Shown: positions 46,117-55,272 of the stretch, in pieces | How the letters are laid out: the number at the start of each line of letters is the position of its first letter | Position numbering within the stretch: the stretch's first letter is position 1 | NCBI RefSeq assembly: GCF_009882915.1 | Contig: NZ_WTUW01000002.1 | Coordinates: 868,309 to 932,308 of the forward strand | Source of the DNA: Sneathiella litorea | Lineage (GTDB): Bacteria > Pseudomonadota > Alphaproteobacteria > Sneathiellales > Sneathiellaceae | Direction: 5' to 3' | Length of the DNA: 64,000 bases | Translations under genes and position numbers: made by a program | Notes under the pieces: model-generated | What the model saw: only the letters and a program-made list of their open reading frames with translations | Databases searched by the model: none | Told to the model about the DNA's origin: nothing

Positions 46117-46584
46117 ATGGCAGGCAAAATCGATGCCCATCTGGCAGAACTCGGCATTAATATCCCGACAGCGACAGCCCCCGCGGCGAACTATGTTCCA
46201 TACGTAAGGACCGGCAATCTCGTTTTCGTGTCGGGACAGGTCCCCTTTGTTGACGGCAAGCTTGCCTATCAGGGCAAGGTCGGCAAGGACTTCACAACAG
46301 AGGAAGGCATGGCTTGCGCCCGCGTCTGTGCGCTCAATATCCTCTCCCAGGTGAAGGACGCCTGCGGCGGCGATCTGGATAAGGTCGTGCGCTGCGTCAA
46401 GCTGAGCGGATTCGTCAATTGCGTTGACGGTTTTGGCGAGCAGCCAAAGGTTGTCAACGGTGCCTCCGACCTGATGGTAGAGGTTTTCGGCGACAAGGGC
46501 CGCCATGCCCGTTTCGCCGTCGGCACCAACGCCCTGCCGATGAATGTCGCCGTTGAGGTCGACGCGGTATTTGAAATCAGCTAA
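46117..46584 (+). CDS. RidA/YjgF-family protein
   Basis: A 155-residue cytoplasmic protein of the YjgF/YER057c/UK114 superfamily, in the longer subgroup. N-L-V-F-V-S-G-Q-V-P-F-V-D-G-K-L (residues ~32-47) and H-A-R-F-A-V-G-T-N-A-L-P-M-N-V-A-V-E-V-D near the end are typical. RidA proper has a conserved Arg in its active site; here an Arg is in the H-A-R-F segment. Members deaminate reactive enamines/imines released by PLP enzymes; this subgroup's role is less certain. AGAGG precedes the ATG. Co-transcription with the aldehyde dehydrogenase is likely. Confidence 0.85.
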   Translation: MAGKIDAHLAELGINIPTATAPAANYVPYVRTGNLVFVSGQVPFVDGKLAYQGKVGKDFTTEEGMACARVCALNILSQVKDACGGDLDKVVRCVKLSGFVNCVDGFGEQPKVVNGASDLMVEVFGDKGRHARFAVGTNALPMNVAVEVDAVFEIS

Positions 46585-46749
46585 CCCGCGCAAGGGTGCG
46601 CCGAATACGCGCTCCCTCGCAAAGGAAGTTTCGTACGCTATTGGCCCTTCGGAAATTGAATGATAGAAATTTCTTGAATTCTTACCGCACCGCGAAAAGA
46701 TATCTGTTACAGTAATTAAAGGCGCTATTATTTCAGTTTTCCGGGCCGA

Positions 46750-47904
46750 ATGTCTGACACCCCATTGATTAAAACCCTGCAGTCCATCGCCGATATCAGT
46801 GAGGCCGACTGGAATGCCTGCCTGACAACGGATCACCCCTTTGTCACCCACCAATTCCTGAAAGCATTGGAAGATAGCGGATCGGTAACCGCCGAAAGCG
46901 GCTGGATGCCCTATCACCTCGCACTGGAGATTGAGGGCAAAATTGCCGGGGTTGCCCCGATGTATGTAAAAGGCCATAGTCAGGGCGAATATGTCTTCGA
47001 CCATAGCTGGGCTCATGCGTATGAACGGGCGGGCGGACGCTATTATCCCAAAATGCAACTTTCAGTTCCCTTCTCCCCCGTTACAGGCCCGCGCCTTCTG
47101 GTACCGGACGGGACGGAACGAGAAACCCACCAGCGCCTGCTTCTTCAGGGAACGAAACAAGTCGCCGACAAGCTCAACCTCTCTTCCGTCCACGCCACCT
47201 TTCTGGAGCCGGCGGAACGCGATCTAATGGAGCATGAGGGATTTCTTATCCGCACGGGGGAGCAGTTCCACTGGGTGAATGACGACTATCAGACATTCAA
47301 TGATTTCCTCGCCCAACTTTCTTCCCGCAAGCGCAAGGCCATCCGTAAGGAACGCAAGGGCGCGACAGAAAACGACCTGGAGTTCGAGATCCTTACCGGA
47401 GATGAAATCGGCGAAGCGCATTGGGACGCCTTTTACAATTTCTATATCGACACCGGCAGCCGCAAATGGGGCACACCCTATTTGAACCGCAAGTTTTTCA
47501 GCCTGCTGGGGGAACAGCTTGGCGAGGCGGTCGTCCTCTTCATGGTGAGCCGCGACGGGCGTTACATTGCGGGCGCGCTGAACCTGAAAAGCAGCGATTG
47601 CCTCTATGGCCGATATTGGGGCTGTATTGAGGACCACCGGTTCCTGCATTTCGAAACCTGCTACTACCGCGCCATCGACTTTGCGATCCAGCATGGCATC
47701 AAGCGCGTGGAGGCTGGCGCGCAAGGCCCGCACAAGCTCGCCCGCGGCTACCTGCCGACAGAGACCTATTCTGCCCACTGGTTGCGCGACCCCGGCTTTC
47801 ATGACGCAGTTGCAGACTATCTGCAAACGGAGACAAAGCAGGTCGAGGCCGAGATCAATTATCTTGCCGAACATTCGCCTTTTCGAAATGGGGATTCCCG
47901 CTAA
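46750..47904 (+). CDS. GNAT/FemAB-like protein (DUF482, 'peptidogalycan biosynthesis/recognition')
   Basis: A 384-residue soluble protein. Y-V-F-D-H-S-W-A-H-A-Y-E-R-A-G-G-R-Y-Y-P-K (residues ~79-99), S-S-R-K-R-K-A-I-R-K-E-R and L-Y-G-R-Y-W-G-C-I-E are the known DUF482 blocks. The family has two GNAT-like folds and is predicted to transfer an aminoacyl or acyl group, but no substrate has been established to my knowledge. It is 165 bases after the RidA gene, with no clear regulatory signal in between. Confidence 0.85.
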   Translation: MSDTPLIKTLQSIADISEADWNACLTTDHPFVTHQFLKALEDSGSVTAESGWMPYHLALEIEGKIAGVAPMYVKGHSQGEYVFDHSWAHAYERAGGRYYPKMQLSVPFSPVTGPRLLVPDGTERETHQRLLLQGTKQVADKLNLSSVHATFLEPAERDLMEHEGFLIRTGEQFHWVNDDYQTFNDFLAQLSSRKRKAIRKERKGATENDLEFEILTGDEIGEAHWDAFYNFYIDTGSRKWGTPYLNRKFFSLLGEQLGEAVVLFMVSRDGRYIAGALNLKSSDCLYGRYWGCIEDHRFLHFETCYYRAIDFAIQHGIKRVEAGAQGPHKLARGYLPTETYSAHWLRDPGFHDAVADYLQTETKQVEAEINYLAEHSPFRNGDSR

Positions 47905-47940
47905 GCTCCCGCGAGGGCTGCCTGTCAATGAAATCTAATA

Positions 47941-47991
47941 TTGAAAATTCCCCGATTATAATATATAGATTATTGACGTTTACGTAAACGT
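47941..47991 (+). promoter_or_regulatory. Promoter with 16-bp perfect palindromic operator
   Basis: TTGAAA (47941-47946), a 17-base spacer and TATAGA (47964-47969) form a good sigma-70 promoter with start near 47976. ACGTTTACGTAAACGT (47976-47991) is a perfect palindrome right at that start, where a repressor would block transcription. It resembles operators I associate with MerR-type LiuR regulators, from memory and with low certainty. Confidence 0.62.
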
Positions 47992-48043
47992 AAAGGACAG
48001 CCGCAAAGACGCTGCCGCCGATAACAGGAGCAAGGGAGCAAAC

Positions 48044-49147
48044 ATGACTGACCATATTACGCGTGACCCCATTTACGATACCGTGAGTCGCGACGATTTT
48101 CCGGCAATGCTGGAAGTTGACCGCTACGGGAAGCGTACGGATGCTTTTGACGGCATTATCTCGGCGACACATGATCATTTCTGGGATCCGATGGACGCAA
48201 CCTATCTCGATTTCAAAAGTCCCTTTGATGTTACTGCGGAATACCTGATGCCCCCCGAAACCATACCGGAGCTGCAAAGCGCGGTAGCGGACAAGCTCGA
48301 TGAAGGGCAGCGAATCCACCTCGCCAACGAGAGTACGCGCTGGAGCCTATCCAGCATTCTCCACGGGGAACAGGGCGCGCTCAGCTTAAGCGCCAGCCTC
48401 TGTCATCTGCTCGTCGATCCGGGCGCGCAGGAATATGCCTCCAACCAGACCCGGGAAGAAGCTCGCCACGTCACCGCTTTCAGCCGCTATATCGGCTCCC
48501 GCTGGGGTCGCCCCTACCCGGTCGGTGAAGCGCTTGGAAACCTGCTTGAAGAGTTGGTAGGCGCCGAGGAAGTCTATAAGAAGCTGGTGGGCATGCAGAT
48601 GCTGGTTGAAGGGCTCGCCATGGGCGCATTTGCGAATATTCATGCGAAGACAAACGACCCGCTCCTCAAAAGACTGACCCAATTGGTGATGACAGACGAA
48701 GCCTTTCATCACAAATTTGGCAAGATCTGGGCTGATAAGACCATTCCAAAACTGGACACGGAAGAACATAACCGGGTAGAGGATTGGGCCGCGCAATGTT
48801 TTGAGACGGTTCTGTTCAACCTCATTAATATCCGCCAGAAACAGGTCATTTACGAACAGTTTGGACTAGACTGGCAATGGGTGCGCGATGCCTGCCGCGA
48901 GGTTTTCACGGATGCGGACCGGCGCGAGACTTTGAAGGAATCAACGAATATCTTCCGCGTCCTGGTCAAGACCCTGTTGAAATCCGGGATCATCACCGAC
49001 CGCACCCGCCCCATCTATTCGCATTGGGTGGATATGGACGAAATGGCCGGTGAGAATGAGGATATGGTCGGCTATGCCATCGCCGATGAAGGGATCGAAT
49101 ATCTGCGAACCCTGAACGCAGGCCGCCGGGTTATCGGCCAAAAGTAA
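48044..49147 (+). CDS. Ferritin-like diiron protein of unknown substrate
   Basis: A 367-residue, mostly helical cytoplasmic protein. The complete carboxylate-bridged diiron ligand set can be traced: Glu109 (H-G-E-Q), Glu139 and His142 (E-E-A-R-H), Glu189 (M-L-V-E-G) and Glu219 with His222 (D-E-A-F-H-H). This is the E / ExxH / E / ExxH pattern of R2-like oxidases and ferritin-like oxygenases. The long size and C-terminal ~130 residues exclude plain ferritin. It could be an N-oxygenase or hydroxylase, but there is no direct sign of the substrate. GGGAG precedes the ATG. It is a single-gene unit under a palindromic operator. Confidence 0.8.
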   Translation: MTDHITRDPIYDTVSRDDFPAMLEVDRYGKRTDAFDGIISATHDHFWDPMDATYLDFKSPFDVTAEYLMPPETIPELQSAVADKLDEGQRIHLANESTRWSLSSILHGEQGALSLSASLCHLLVDPGAQEYASNQTREEARHVTAFSRYIGSRWGRPYPVGEALGNLLEELVGAEEVYKKLVGMQMLVEGLAMGAFANIHAKTNDPLLKRLTQLVMTDEAFHHKFGKIWADKTIPKLDTEEHNRVEDWAAQCFETVLFNLINIRQKQVIYEQFGLDWQWVRDACREVFTDADRRETLKESTNIFRVLVKTLLKSGIITDRTRPIYSHWVDMDEMAGENEDMVGYAIADEGIEYLRTLNAGRRVIGQK

Positions 49148-49154
49148 CCTGAAG

Positions 49155-49197
49155 AAACAATAAAAAAAGGCGGGGAAAATTCCCGCCTTTATTGTTT
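49155..49197. terminator. Bidirectional terminator between the diiron gene and clpA
   Basis: AAAGGCGGG (49166-49174) pairs with CCCGCCTTT (49182-49190), and the arms continue into A-rich and T-rich flanks (AAACAATAAA / TTTATTGTTT). It can serve both convergent genes. Confidence 0.85.
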
Positions 49198-49210
49198 CCG
49201 GTGAGGAAGT

Positions 49211-51574
49211 TTATTTTTCTGCCAATTCCGTATCCTTTTTGGAGCCCTTCCTCTTCGTCTTTTTGTCCGCGTCGTCCTTCCGGCTCGACTCGGCGGCGCT
49301 CTCGATCTTGAAAGTAAGTTCACCCGCCTTCACACCGACAGAAACATGGCCACCCTTCGCCAACTTGCCGAAGAGCAACTCTTCAGAGAGAGGCTTCTTG
49401 ATGCTTTCCTGAATAACCCGAGCGAGCGGCCGGGCACCGTAGTTTGCATCATACCCCTTCTTGGCCAGCCAGGTTGCGGCGGTATCAGATAGCGAAATCG
49501 TGACATTACGATCCTGCAACTGCGTTTCCAGCTGTAGCACGAACTTCTCAACAACGCGGGAGACGACCTCGGGCGGCAGCGGTGCGAAGGGAATGGTCGC
49601 ATCCAGACGGTTCCGGAATTCCGGCGTAAAGAGACGCTTGATAGCCTCTTCATCCTCGCCTTCACGGAATTCATTGCCGAAGCCGATGGCCTGTTTCGTC
49701 ATTTCCTGGGCGCCGGCATTGGTTGTCATGATCAGAACCACATTTCGGAAGTCCACCTGCTTGCCGTTGTTGTCCGTCAGCTTGCCATGATCCATGACCT
49801 GCAGCAGGATATTGAAAAGGTCCGGATGGGCTTTCTCAATCTCGTCAAGCAGCAGGACCGAATGCGGCTGCTGATCGATCGCGTCCGTAAGCAGGCCGCC
49901 CTGATCAAAGCCGACATAGCCCGGAGGCGCGCCGATCAAGCGGCTAACTGTATGCCGTTCCATATATTCGGACATATCGAAGCGCACCAGGTTCAGCCCC
50001 ATAATGGACGCCAACTGTCGTGCCACTTCGGTCTTGCCAACGCCGGTCGGACCGGAGAAGAGATAAGACCCAATCGGCTTTTCAGGCTCCCGCAATCCGG
50101 CTCGCGCCAGCTTGATGGAACTTGCCAGCGCGTCAATGGCGACATCCTGTCCGAAGACGACTCGACGAAGGTCAACATCAAGTTTCCGCAGGTTGACAGT
50201 ATCCTCCTTGGACACGGACTTCGGGGGAATGCGGGCGATCTTGGCGACCACGGCTTCGACATCCTTGACGCCGATGGTCTTCTTGCGCTTGCTTTCCGCT
50301 TTCAGCATTTGCGCCGCGCCAACCTCGTCGATCACATCGATTGCCTTGTCGGGCAGCTTGCGATCATTGATATAGCGTGCGGAAAGCTCCACCGCAGAGC
50401 GGATAGCCTCTGCCGTATAGCGGATCTTGTGATATTCCTCGAAATAAGGCTTCAGGCCCTTCAGGATCTTGATGCTGTCCTCGACCGTGGGTTCGCGCAC
50501 GTCGATTTTCTGGAACCGGCGCAGGAGAGCGCGATCCTTCTCGAAATGACTGCGGAATTCCTTATAGGTCGTCGAGCCGATACAACGGATTTCCCCACTC
50601 GCCAGTGCCGGCTTCAACAGGTTGGAGGCATCCATCGCGCCGCCACTTGTGGCGCCCGCACCAACAATCGTGTGAATCTCGTCGATAAAGAGGATGGCAT
50701 TATCGAGCCCCTGCAATTCGGAAATCACGGCTTTCAGCCGTTCCTCGAAATCACCGCGATAGCGAGTCCCAGCGAGGAGAGACCCCATATCGAGGGAATA
50801 GATAACGGCGGGTAGCAGTACGCTTGGCACTTCACCATGAACAATCCGGCGGGCCAGCCCTTCGGCAATGGCCGTTTTGCCGACACCGGGATCGCCCACA
50901 TACAGCGGGTTGTTCTTCGACCGGCGGCAGAGCACCTGGATTGTCCGCTCCACTTCCTCGGCGCGGCCAATCAGGGGGTCAATTTTACCCGCAGCCGCTT
51001 TCTCATTCAGGTTAACACAATAGGCGTCCAAAGCCTCCAGACTTTCGACCTTTTCCTCCTCTGGCGGCGTACTATCTTTTTCCGCCTTATACTCGCCTTC
51101 CACTCCGCGAACGGCGCGGGCGGTTTCCTTGCCCGGTGCCTTGGCCACGCCATGGCTGATATAGCTGATCGCATCGAGGCGGGTCATTTCCTGCTTCTGG
51201 AGGAAATAGGCCGCATGACTCTCCCGTTCCGAGAAGATGGCGACCAGAACATTGGCGCCGGTCACTTCCTCACGGCCGGAACTTTCCACATTGATCAGGG
51301 CGCGTTGGACCACTCGCTGAAAACTCAACGTCGGGCGAGCCTCGACAAACCCGTCCATGACCAGATCATCCAGTTCATCGGTTATGAATGTCTCCAGATC
51401 CTTGCGAAGCAGGTCAACATCCACATTGCAGGCGCGCATCACGGCGGCCGCATCCTGGTCTTCAGTCAGGGAAAACAGCAAATGCTCCAGCATCGCGAAT
51501 TCATGACGGCGCGATGTTGCCAACGCCATTGCACGATGTAGGGTTTCTTCTAGCGAGTTGGAAAATCCTGGCAC
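49211..51574 (-). CDS. clpA: ATP-dependent Clp protease ATP-binding subunit ClpA
   Basis: A 787-residue AAA+ unfoldase. The N-terminal Clp-N repeats (~residues 1-140) bind ClpS. D1 has the Walker A G-D-P-G-V-G-K-T and D2 has G-P-T-G-V-G-K-T, each with Walker B (I-L-F-I-D-E-I and V-L-L-L-D-E-I). An I-G-F-type ClpP loop is present (AIGFG, ~residue 612). ClpA feeds substrates to ClpP and, through ClpS, N-end-rule proteins. The frame extends to an ATG at 51595, but I use GTG 51574: it has GGAG eight bases upstream, gives the family N-terminus [11 protein letters not shown], and overlaps the clpS stop as TAGTG. Confidence 0.95.
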   Translation of the reverse strand: MPGFSNSLEETLHRAMALATSRRHEFAMLEHLLFSLTEDQDAAAVMRACNVDVDLLRKDLETFITDELDDLVMDGFVEARPTLSFQRVVQRALINVESSGREEVTGANVLVAIFSERESHAAYFLQKQEMTRLDAISYISHGVAKAPGKETARAVRGVEGEYKAEKDSTPPEEEKVESLEALDAYCVNLNEKAAAGKIDPLIGRAEEVERTIQVLCRRSKNNPLYVGDPGVGKTAIAEGLARRIVHGEVPSVLLPAVIYSLDMGSLLAGTRYRGDFEERLKAVISELQGLDNAILFIDEIHTIVGAGATSGGAMDASNLLKPALASGEIRCIGSTTYKEFRSHFEKDRALLRRFQKIDVREPTVEDSIKILKGLKPYFEEYHKIRYTAEAIRSAVELSARYINDRKLPDKAIDVIDEVGAAQMLKAESKRKKTIGVKDVEAVVAKIARIPPKSVSKEDTVNLRKLDVDLRRVVFGQDVAIDALASSIKLARAGLREPEKPIGSYLFSGPTGVGKTEVARQLASIMGLNLVRFDMSEYMERHTVSRLIGAPPGYVGFDQGGLLTDAIDQQPHSVLLLDEIEKAHPDLFNILLQVMDHGKLTDNNGKQVDFRNVVLIMTTNAGAQEMTKQAIGFGNEFREGEDEEAIKRLFTPEFRNRLDATIPFAPLPPEVVSRVVEKFVLQLETQLQDRNVTISLSDTAATWLAKKGYDANYGARPLARVIQESIKKPLSEELLFGKLAKGGHVSVGVKAGELTFKIESAAESSRKDDADKKTKRKGSKKDTELAEK

Positions 51575-51912
51575 TATTCTTTCTCCATCGTACATTGTAA
51601 GGGGTGTTGGTTTTCGCGCGCATAGTCAATGACCTGTGCAACCTTGGTCTCAGCGATTTCATACGGAAACACACCACAGTTTCCGACGCCCTTTTGATGA
51701 ACATGCAACATCACCTGTACGGCGGTCTGCTCGTCCATGTTGAAGAACTTCTGAAGCACGTAAACCACGAACTCCATCGGTGTATAATCATCGTTCAACA
51801 ACAACACGCGCCAGAGAGACGGCTTCTTGGTTTTGGGCTTTGTTTTCGTAACGAGGCCCGTCCCCGTTCCCTGATCGTCGTTGTCTTTCTTGTCGTCGCC
51901 GCTCATCTTCAT
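51574..51912 (-). CDS. clpS: ClpS adaptor protein
   Basis: A 112-residue adaptor. The ~25-residue N-terminal tail is charged and probably disordered, ending K-T-K-P-K-T-K-K-P. The core has [17 protein letters not shown], then M-L-H-V-H-Q-K-G. The N-D-D-x-T-P and M-x-x-H-x-x-G residues form the pocket for N-terminal Leu, Phe, Trp and Tyr. It passes such substrates to ClpA. The bpt gene at 5670 makes N-terminal Leu substrates for it. A start at 51906 is also possible. Stop and clpA start overlap by one base. Confidence 0.96.
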   Translation of the reverse strand: MKMSGDDKKDNDDQGTGTGLVTKTKPKTKKPSLWRVLLLNDDYTPMEFVVYVLQKFFNMDEQTAVQVMLHVHQKGVGNCGVFPYEIAETKVAQVIDYARENQHPLQCTMEKE

Positions 51913-52084
51913 TTTTGCCCAACCAGAATTGATAATGTCTTTCTCTCCATCTCATTTCGCCTGCCTGACCTCAGTGCGCCTCTGAGCTCACTTATTTAAG
52001 TATATATCTTATCAGGAAATTCAAAAAATATTATTACCTTAGACAAAAATTTATAAAAAAGTGATCGGCTGGTGGTCAGGCACG

Positions 52085-52114
52085 AAAAAAGGGCCCGGAA
52101 AATCCGGGCCCTTT
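52085..52114 (-). terminator. Rho-independent terminator of the phasin gene
   Basis: On the minus strand GGGCCCGGA pairs with TCCGGGCCC around a short T-rich loop and is followed by six T. It ends the phasin message 27 bases past the stop. Confidence 0.88.
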
Positions 52115-52140
52115 CAAGACGCTTAAAATGTCAGCTGACG

Positions 52141-52701
52141 TTAAGCCTGCTTTGAAAACATGTCGAGATTGGCAGCATACTGTGCGCCAAAAGGCTCAAC
52201 AACTGATTTCGCCGCATCTGTAACCAGGGCATTGAATTTGCCCATTTCAGACACATAGCTCTGCATGGAACTGCGAGCGAACTCTGTCTGGAGTTCAACA
52301 ACTTTGGTGACGTCTTCCGTTTCGGCAATTGTCTTCGCTACGTTGAAGACTTCCTGCAAACGGCCCGTTCCATAATCGATCATCGCTGCGCCGATTTTTT
52401 CGCTTTTCTCAACAGCGGCATTACTTGCCTTTACGAAAGCCTCTGCACTGTTCTTGTCATAGAACTGGGAGCCTTCGAGAGTCTTGATAGCTTTTTCAAA
52501 ACCGGTTTTACCTTCGGCAACAGCCTTTTCGTAATTGGTTTTAAAAGTTTCGCTGTTGGACTTGAATGCTTTTTCAGCGGCTTCTGTGCCATTGATAAAT
52601 GCGTCCTGAAGGGATTTGCGGCCAGTTGCCACCATTTCTTCAATTTCTTTAGTAACGACAGCCGGGTCAACGGTTGCGTTTGTCGCTGCTTTCTTAGTCA
52701 T
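52141..52701 (-). CDS. Phasin family protein
   Basis: A 186-residue, almost wholly alpha-helical, Ala/Lys/Glu-rich cytoplasmic protein. The helical pattern with A-A-E-K-A-F-K-S-N-S-E-T-F-K-T-N-Y and a later V-E-L-Q-T-E-F-A-R-S-S-M-Q-S-Y matches the Phasin_2 family. Phasins coat polyhydroxyalkanoate granules and limit their size. The gene stands alone with a strong promoter and PhaR-like boxes, which supports a granule role; no PHA synthase is in the window. The frame extends to 52761; ATG 52701 follows AAAGG. Confidence 0.88.
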   Translation of the reverse strand: MTKKAATNATVDPAVVTKEIEEMVATGRKSLQDAFINGTEAAEKAFKSNSETFKTNYEKAVAEGKTGFEKAIKTLEGSQFYDKNSAEAFVKASNAAVEKSEKIGAAMIDYGTGRLQEVFNVAKTIAETEDVTKVVELQTEFARSSMQSYVSEMGKFNALVTDAAKSVVEPFGAQYAANLDMFSKQA

Positions 52702-52739
52702 GGACTTAACCTTTCTGATTAGCGTCTCAATGTTTGATC

Positions 52740-52813
52740 TGCTGCACTGCAACAATGTCACGTGTATATAATAGTCTACTGATGGATGTCAATGATTTTT
52801 TTGTGCAGTGCAA
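52740..52813 (-). promoter_or_regulatory. Phasin promoter flanked by two PhaR/PhbF-like boxes
   Basis: On the minus strand TTGACA (plus 52787-52792), a 16-base spacer and TATATA (52765-52770) form a strong sigma-70 promoter. On the plus strand, TGCTGCACTGCAA (52740-52752) fits the reported PhbF motif TG-N-TGC-N3-GCAA, and a near copy TTGTGCAGTGCAA (52801-52813) lies on the other side. Both continue CAAT. PhaR-type repressors of phasin genes bind such sites. Confidence 0.65.
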
Positions 52814-52941
52814 CAATACTATCGGTTGATAGCAAATTATTGATTTTATTTACAAATTAAATTATTAGGCACATTTCTATGCGACTAATGATAGCATTCG
52901 CAACAAAAAATTCATAAAAAATCAATTCTGCCGAGCCTGCT

Positions 52942-53628
52942 CTAGAGGTCCAGACCGTTATCCCCAACCTGCAACGTAAAATAGGTGCTGTCCCGCCCAC
53001 CATTATAATATCTCGAGGAACGTCCGAACACGACAGGGACATAAGGCTCCTGAAATGAAACGCCCGTCTTGTCCCCTTTCGACAAGACTTCCCGGAACGG
53101 CAGCTTGGCAATATCAGCATTGTCATCCGTCCAAGCGTAATACTTAAAATTCCCGTCACGACAAACCATCGCGACCCAGTAGAATTCATCTGAATGGAGG
53201 ATCTGCCCTTTGATCGCGGGCTTTTCAAATCCCGACTTGATCAGCGCCTGCTCTACGGCGACCAGATCCTTAATGCTGATAACAACCTTGCTGTCATGGG
53301 TCGCCGCCGGCCCGGAACTCACCGCGCCGAGCAACCAGTTCACGCTGATACCACCACGGAATGCGCGTGTCGTCTGCGTCGCTGAGTCCGAAGTCGTAAT
53401 CTGCGTGATGTCATAGGTCCGCACCTGCTCATCATAAATGGCATTGTAAATCATCCGGTAGCGGGCATTGCGTCCGGGCGCGCAGTTAGCGCGAATATCA
53501 TCGCCATTCACATAGGAAAACCACTGAAACGGTCGAAAAACAGGGTTGTTAGTCCCGCCATCCGCAGTGCAGGCAGCGACAATAGCCGCCAGACATACGA
53601 CCCGGATAATCGGCGCTATAAAGTTCAT
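52942..53628 (-). CDS. Predicted lipoprotein of unknown function
   Basis: A 228-residue exported protein. The N-terminal signal M-N-F-I-A-P-I-I-R-V-V-C-L-A-A-I ends in the lipobox V-A-A-C (Cys20), followed by a short T-A-D-G linker, so it is probably lipidated and membrane-anchored. The mature part is rich in aromatic residues (F-Q-W-F-S-Y, Y-Y-A-W-T-D, S-S-R-Y-Y-N) and beta-prone. Two further Cys occur (around 48 and 160). I do not recognise the family. It lies between the phasin and the carboxypeptidase genes, each transcribed separately as far as can be seen. Confidence 0.7.
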   Translation of the reverse strand: MNFIAPIIRVVCLAAIVAACTADGGTNNPVFRPFQWFSYVNGDDIRANCAPGRNARYRMIYNAIYDEQVRTYDITQITTSDSATQTTRAFRGGISVNWLLGAVSSGPAATHDSKVVISIKDLVAVEQALIKSGFEKPAIKGQILHSDEFYWVAMVCRDGNFKYYAWTDDNADIAKLPFREVLSKGDKTGVSFQEPYVPVVFGRSSRYYNGGRDSTYFTLQVGDNGLDL

Positions 53629-53933
53629 CGGAGATCACCCGTCCAATAATTTTAAAATGCTTACCAGATATTAACCATCCGCCTGTAAGTTTAAAGGGGA
53701 AAACATAAAATCGCGATAACTTACAGACTTCAAGAGGATAAGTTATTTTGTTAAGACTTGGGAATAAAAAATTTATCCGGATTTTGATGGACATGATTCG
53801 CCGAATTTTTTACACTCTCACCAGATTGATGAAATCCGAGCGTAATTTTATCCGTAAGTTCAGTAATACAGGTAAGCCGTTGGTACAGAGTTCAAGAAGA
53901 GCGACGTTAAAAGGCGTTTCGGATAAAATCCGG

Positions 53934-55268
53934 ATGGAATTGCGTGCCGCCACGACAAGACGGGGTATGTCCCACTTCCTCGGCGGATTGCTTCTTCTCC
54001 TAACAGTCCTTACAACGCTCCCTGAAACGGCACATGCTAGGTATGCCGCCGTCGTCATGGATAGCCGGACGGGCGAAGTGGTCTATTCGCGCAATGCGGA
54101 TGACCGGCTCTACCCCGCCTCACTGACTAAAATCATGACCCTGTACATGACCTTTGATGCGCTTCAGCGCGGCAAGCTCCGGCTCGATCAGAAGCTACCG
54201 GTCTCCGCTCGCGCCGCCGGCCAGACCCCGACAAAACTGGGGCTCAAGAAGGGCGATCGGATCACGGTACGCGATGCAATGTTCGGCCTGATCACGAAAT
54301 CAGCGAATGATGCCGCAACGGTGCTCGCCGAGAGCATGGCCGAAAGTGAAGCGGCATTTGCCCGAGACATGACAGAAAAGGCAAGACGCCTTGGCATGCG
54401 CCGGACAAGTTTCCGCAATGCCAGCGGCCTTCCCAACAGACATCAGAAAAGTACAGCCCGCGACATGGCCGTTCTTGGCGCGGCCCTGATCCATGATTTT
54501 CCGCAGTATTACCACTTCCTGTCGCTGGAAAAATTTGATTACAAGGGCAAGGCTTTTAAAAACCACAATAATCTTCTGAAAAAATATAAGGGCGCAGACG
54601 GCATCAAGACCGGCTACATCCGCGCATCCGGCTTTAACCTGGTCGCCTCCGCCAAGCGCGGCAGCAACCGTCTGATCGGCGTGGTCTTCGGCGGGCGCAC
54701 AGCAAAGAGCCGCGACACACATATGACGACGCTGCTGGACAAAGGTTTCAGCAGGATCGAGAAAATGCACCCGTCCGTCGTTCCGTTACCGTTTGACAAG
54801 CCTCTGCAGATCGCCTTGGGCCAATCGCATAGCAAACCCGCGCCAATTCAGGTTGCCTCGGCCGCAGCGCCCTTGCCTGTCGTGACCAAATCCGCTGTGA
54901 CCCATTCGCACATTCGCAATGTTGCCGTGGTTAATACCATCAGCAGCAAACCCGCGGCCTTAAAGATGGATCGCATTGAGAGAACCAACTGGGCCATTCA
55001 AATCGGCGCATTTAGTCAAATGACGACAGCTCGCAACCAATTACACAAAGCCGCCGCCCAGGCTGGTGGTATTCTGGAGGGGCGACGCGTTAACATCGAA
55101 AAAGCCATTTCAGACGGCAAGCCTTTTTACCGGGCTCAACTTGTCGGCTTTGACGAGGCAGAGGCACGCGAAGCATGCAGCAACCTTGCGGAGCAGCGCT
55201 TTTCCTGCTTCGTCGTGGCGCCGGACTTAAGACTTCCCAACTATATTGCGCAGAACAGTAATTCCTGA
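53934..55268 (+). CDS. D-alanyl-D-alanine carboxypeptidase with C-terminal SPOR domain
   Basis: A 444-residue exported penicillin-binding protein of the DacA (PBP5/6) family. After a signal peptide ending T-A-H-A come the three active-site motifs: S63-L-T-K66, S123-A-N and K225-T-G. The enzyme trims the terminal D-Ala from peptidoglycan pentapeptides. Residues ~352-433 form a SPOR domain (N-W-A-I-Q-I-G-A-F-S), which binds denuded septal glycan and would localise the enzyme to division sites. The frame is open from 53748. I chose 53934 because it gives a basic N-terminus before the signal helix; 53967 is an alternative. Confidence 0.9.
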   Translation: MELRAATTRRGMSHFLGGLLLLLTVLTTLPETAHARYAAVVMDSRTGEVVYSRNADDRLYPASLTKIMTLYMTFDALQRGKLRLDQKLPVSARAAGQTPTKLGLKKGDRITVRDAMFGLITKSANDAATVLAESMAESEAAFARDMTEKARRLGMRRTSFRNASGLPNRHQKSTARDMAVLGAALIHDFPQYYHFLSLEKFDYKGKAFKNHNNLLKKYKGADGIKTGYIRASGFNLVASAKRGSNRLIGVVFGGRTAKSRDTHMTTLLDKGFSRIEKMHPSVVPLPFDKPLQIALGQSHSKPAPIQVASAAAPLPVVTKSAVTHSHIRNVAVVNTISSKPAALKMDRIERTNWAIQIGAFSQMTTARNQLHKAAAQAGGILEGRRVNIEKAISDGKPFYRAQLVGFDEAEAREACSNLAEQRFSCFVVAPDLRLPNYIAQNSNS

Positions 55269-55272
55269 TCCG

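Noticed and set aside
46084-47058. A 324-codon minus-strand frame across the RidA and GNAT genes
   Set aside because: It spans two clear plus-strand genes and their gap, and reads as a typical antisense shadow.
51575-51595. ATG at 51595 as start of clpA
   Set aside because: It adds seven residues not found in ClpA and overlaps clpS more. GTG 51574 has the ribosome site and the family N-terminus.
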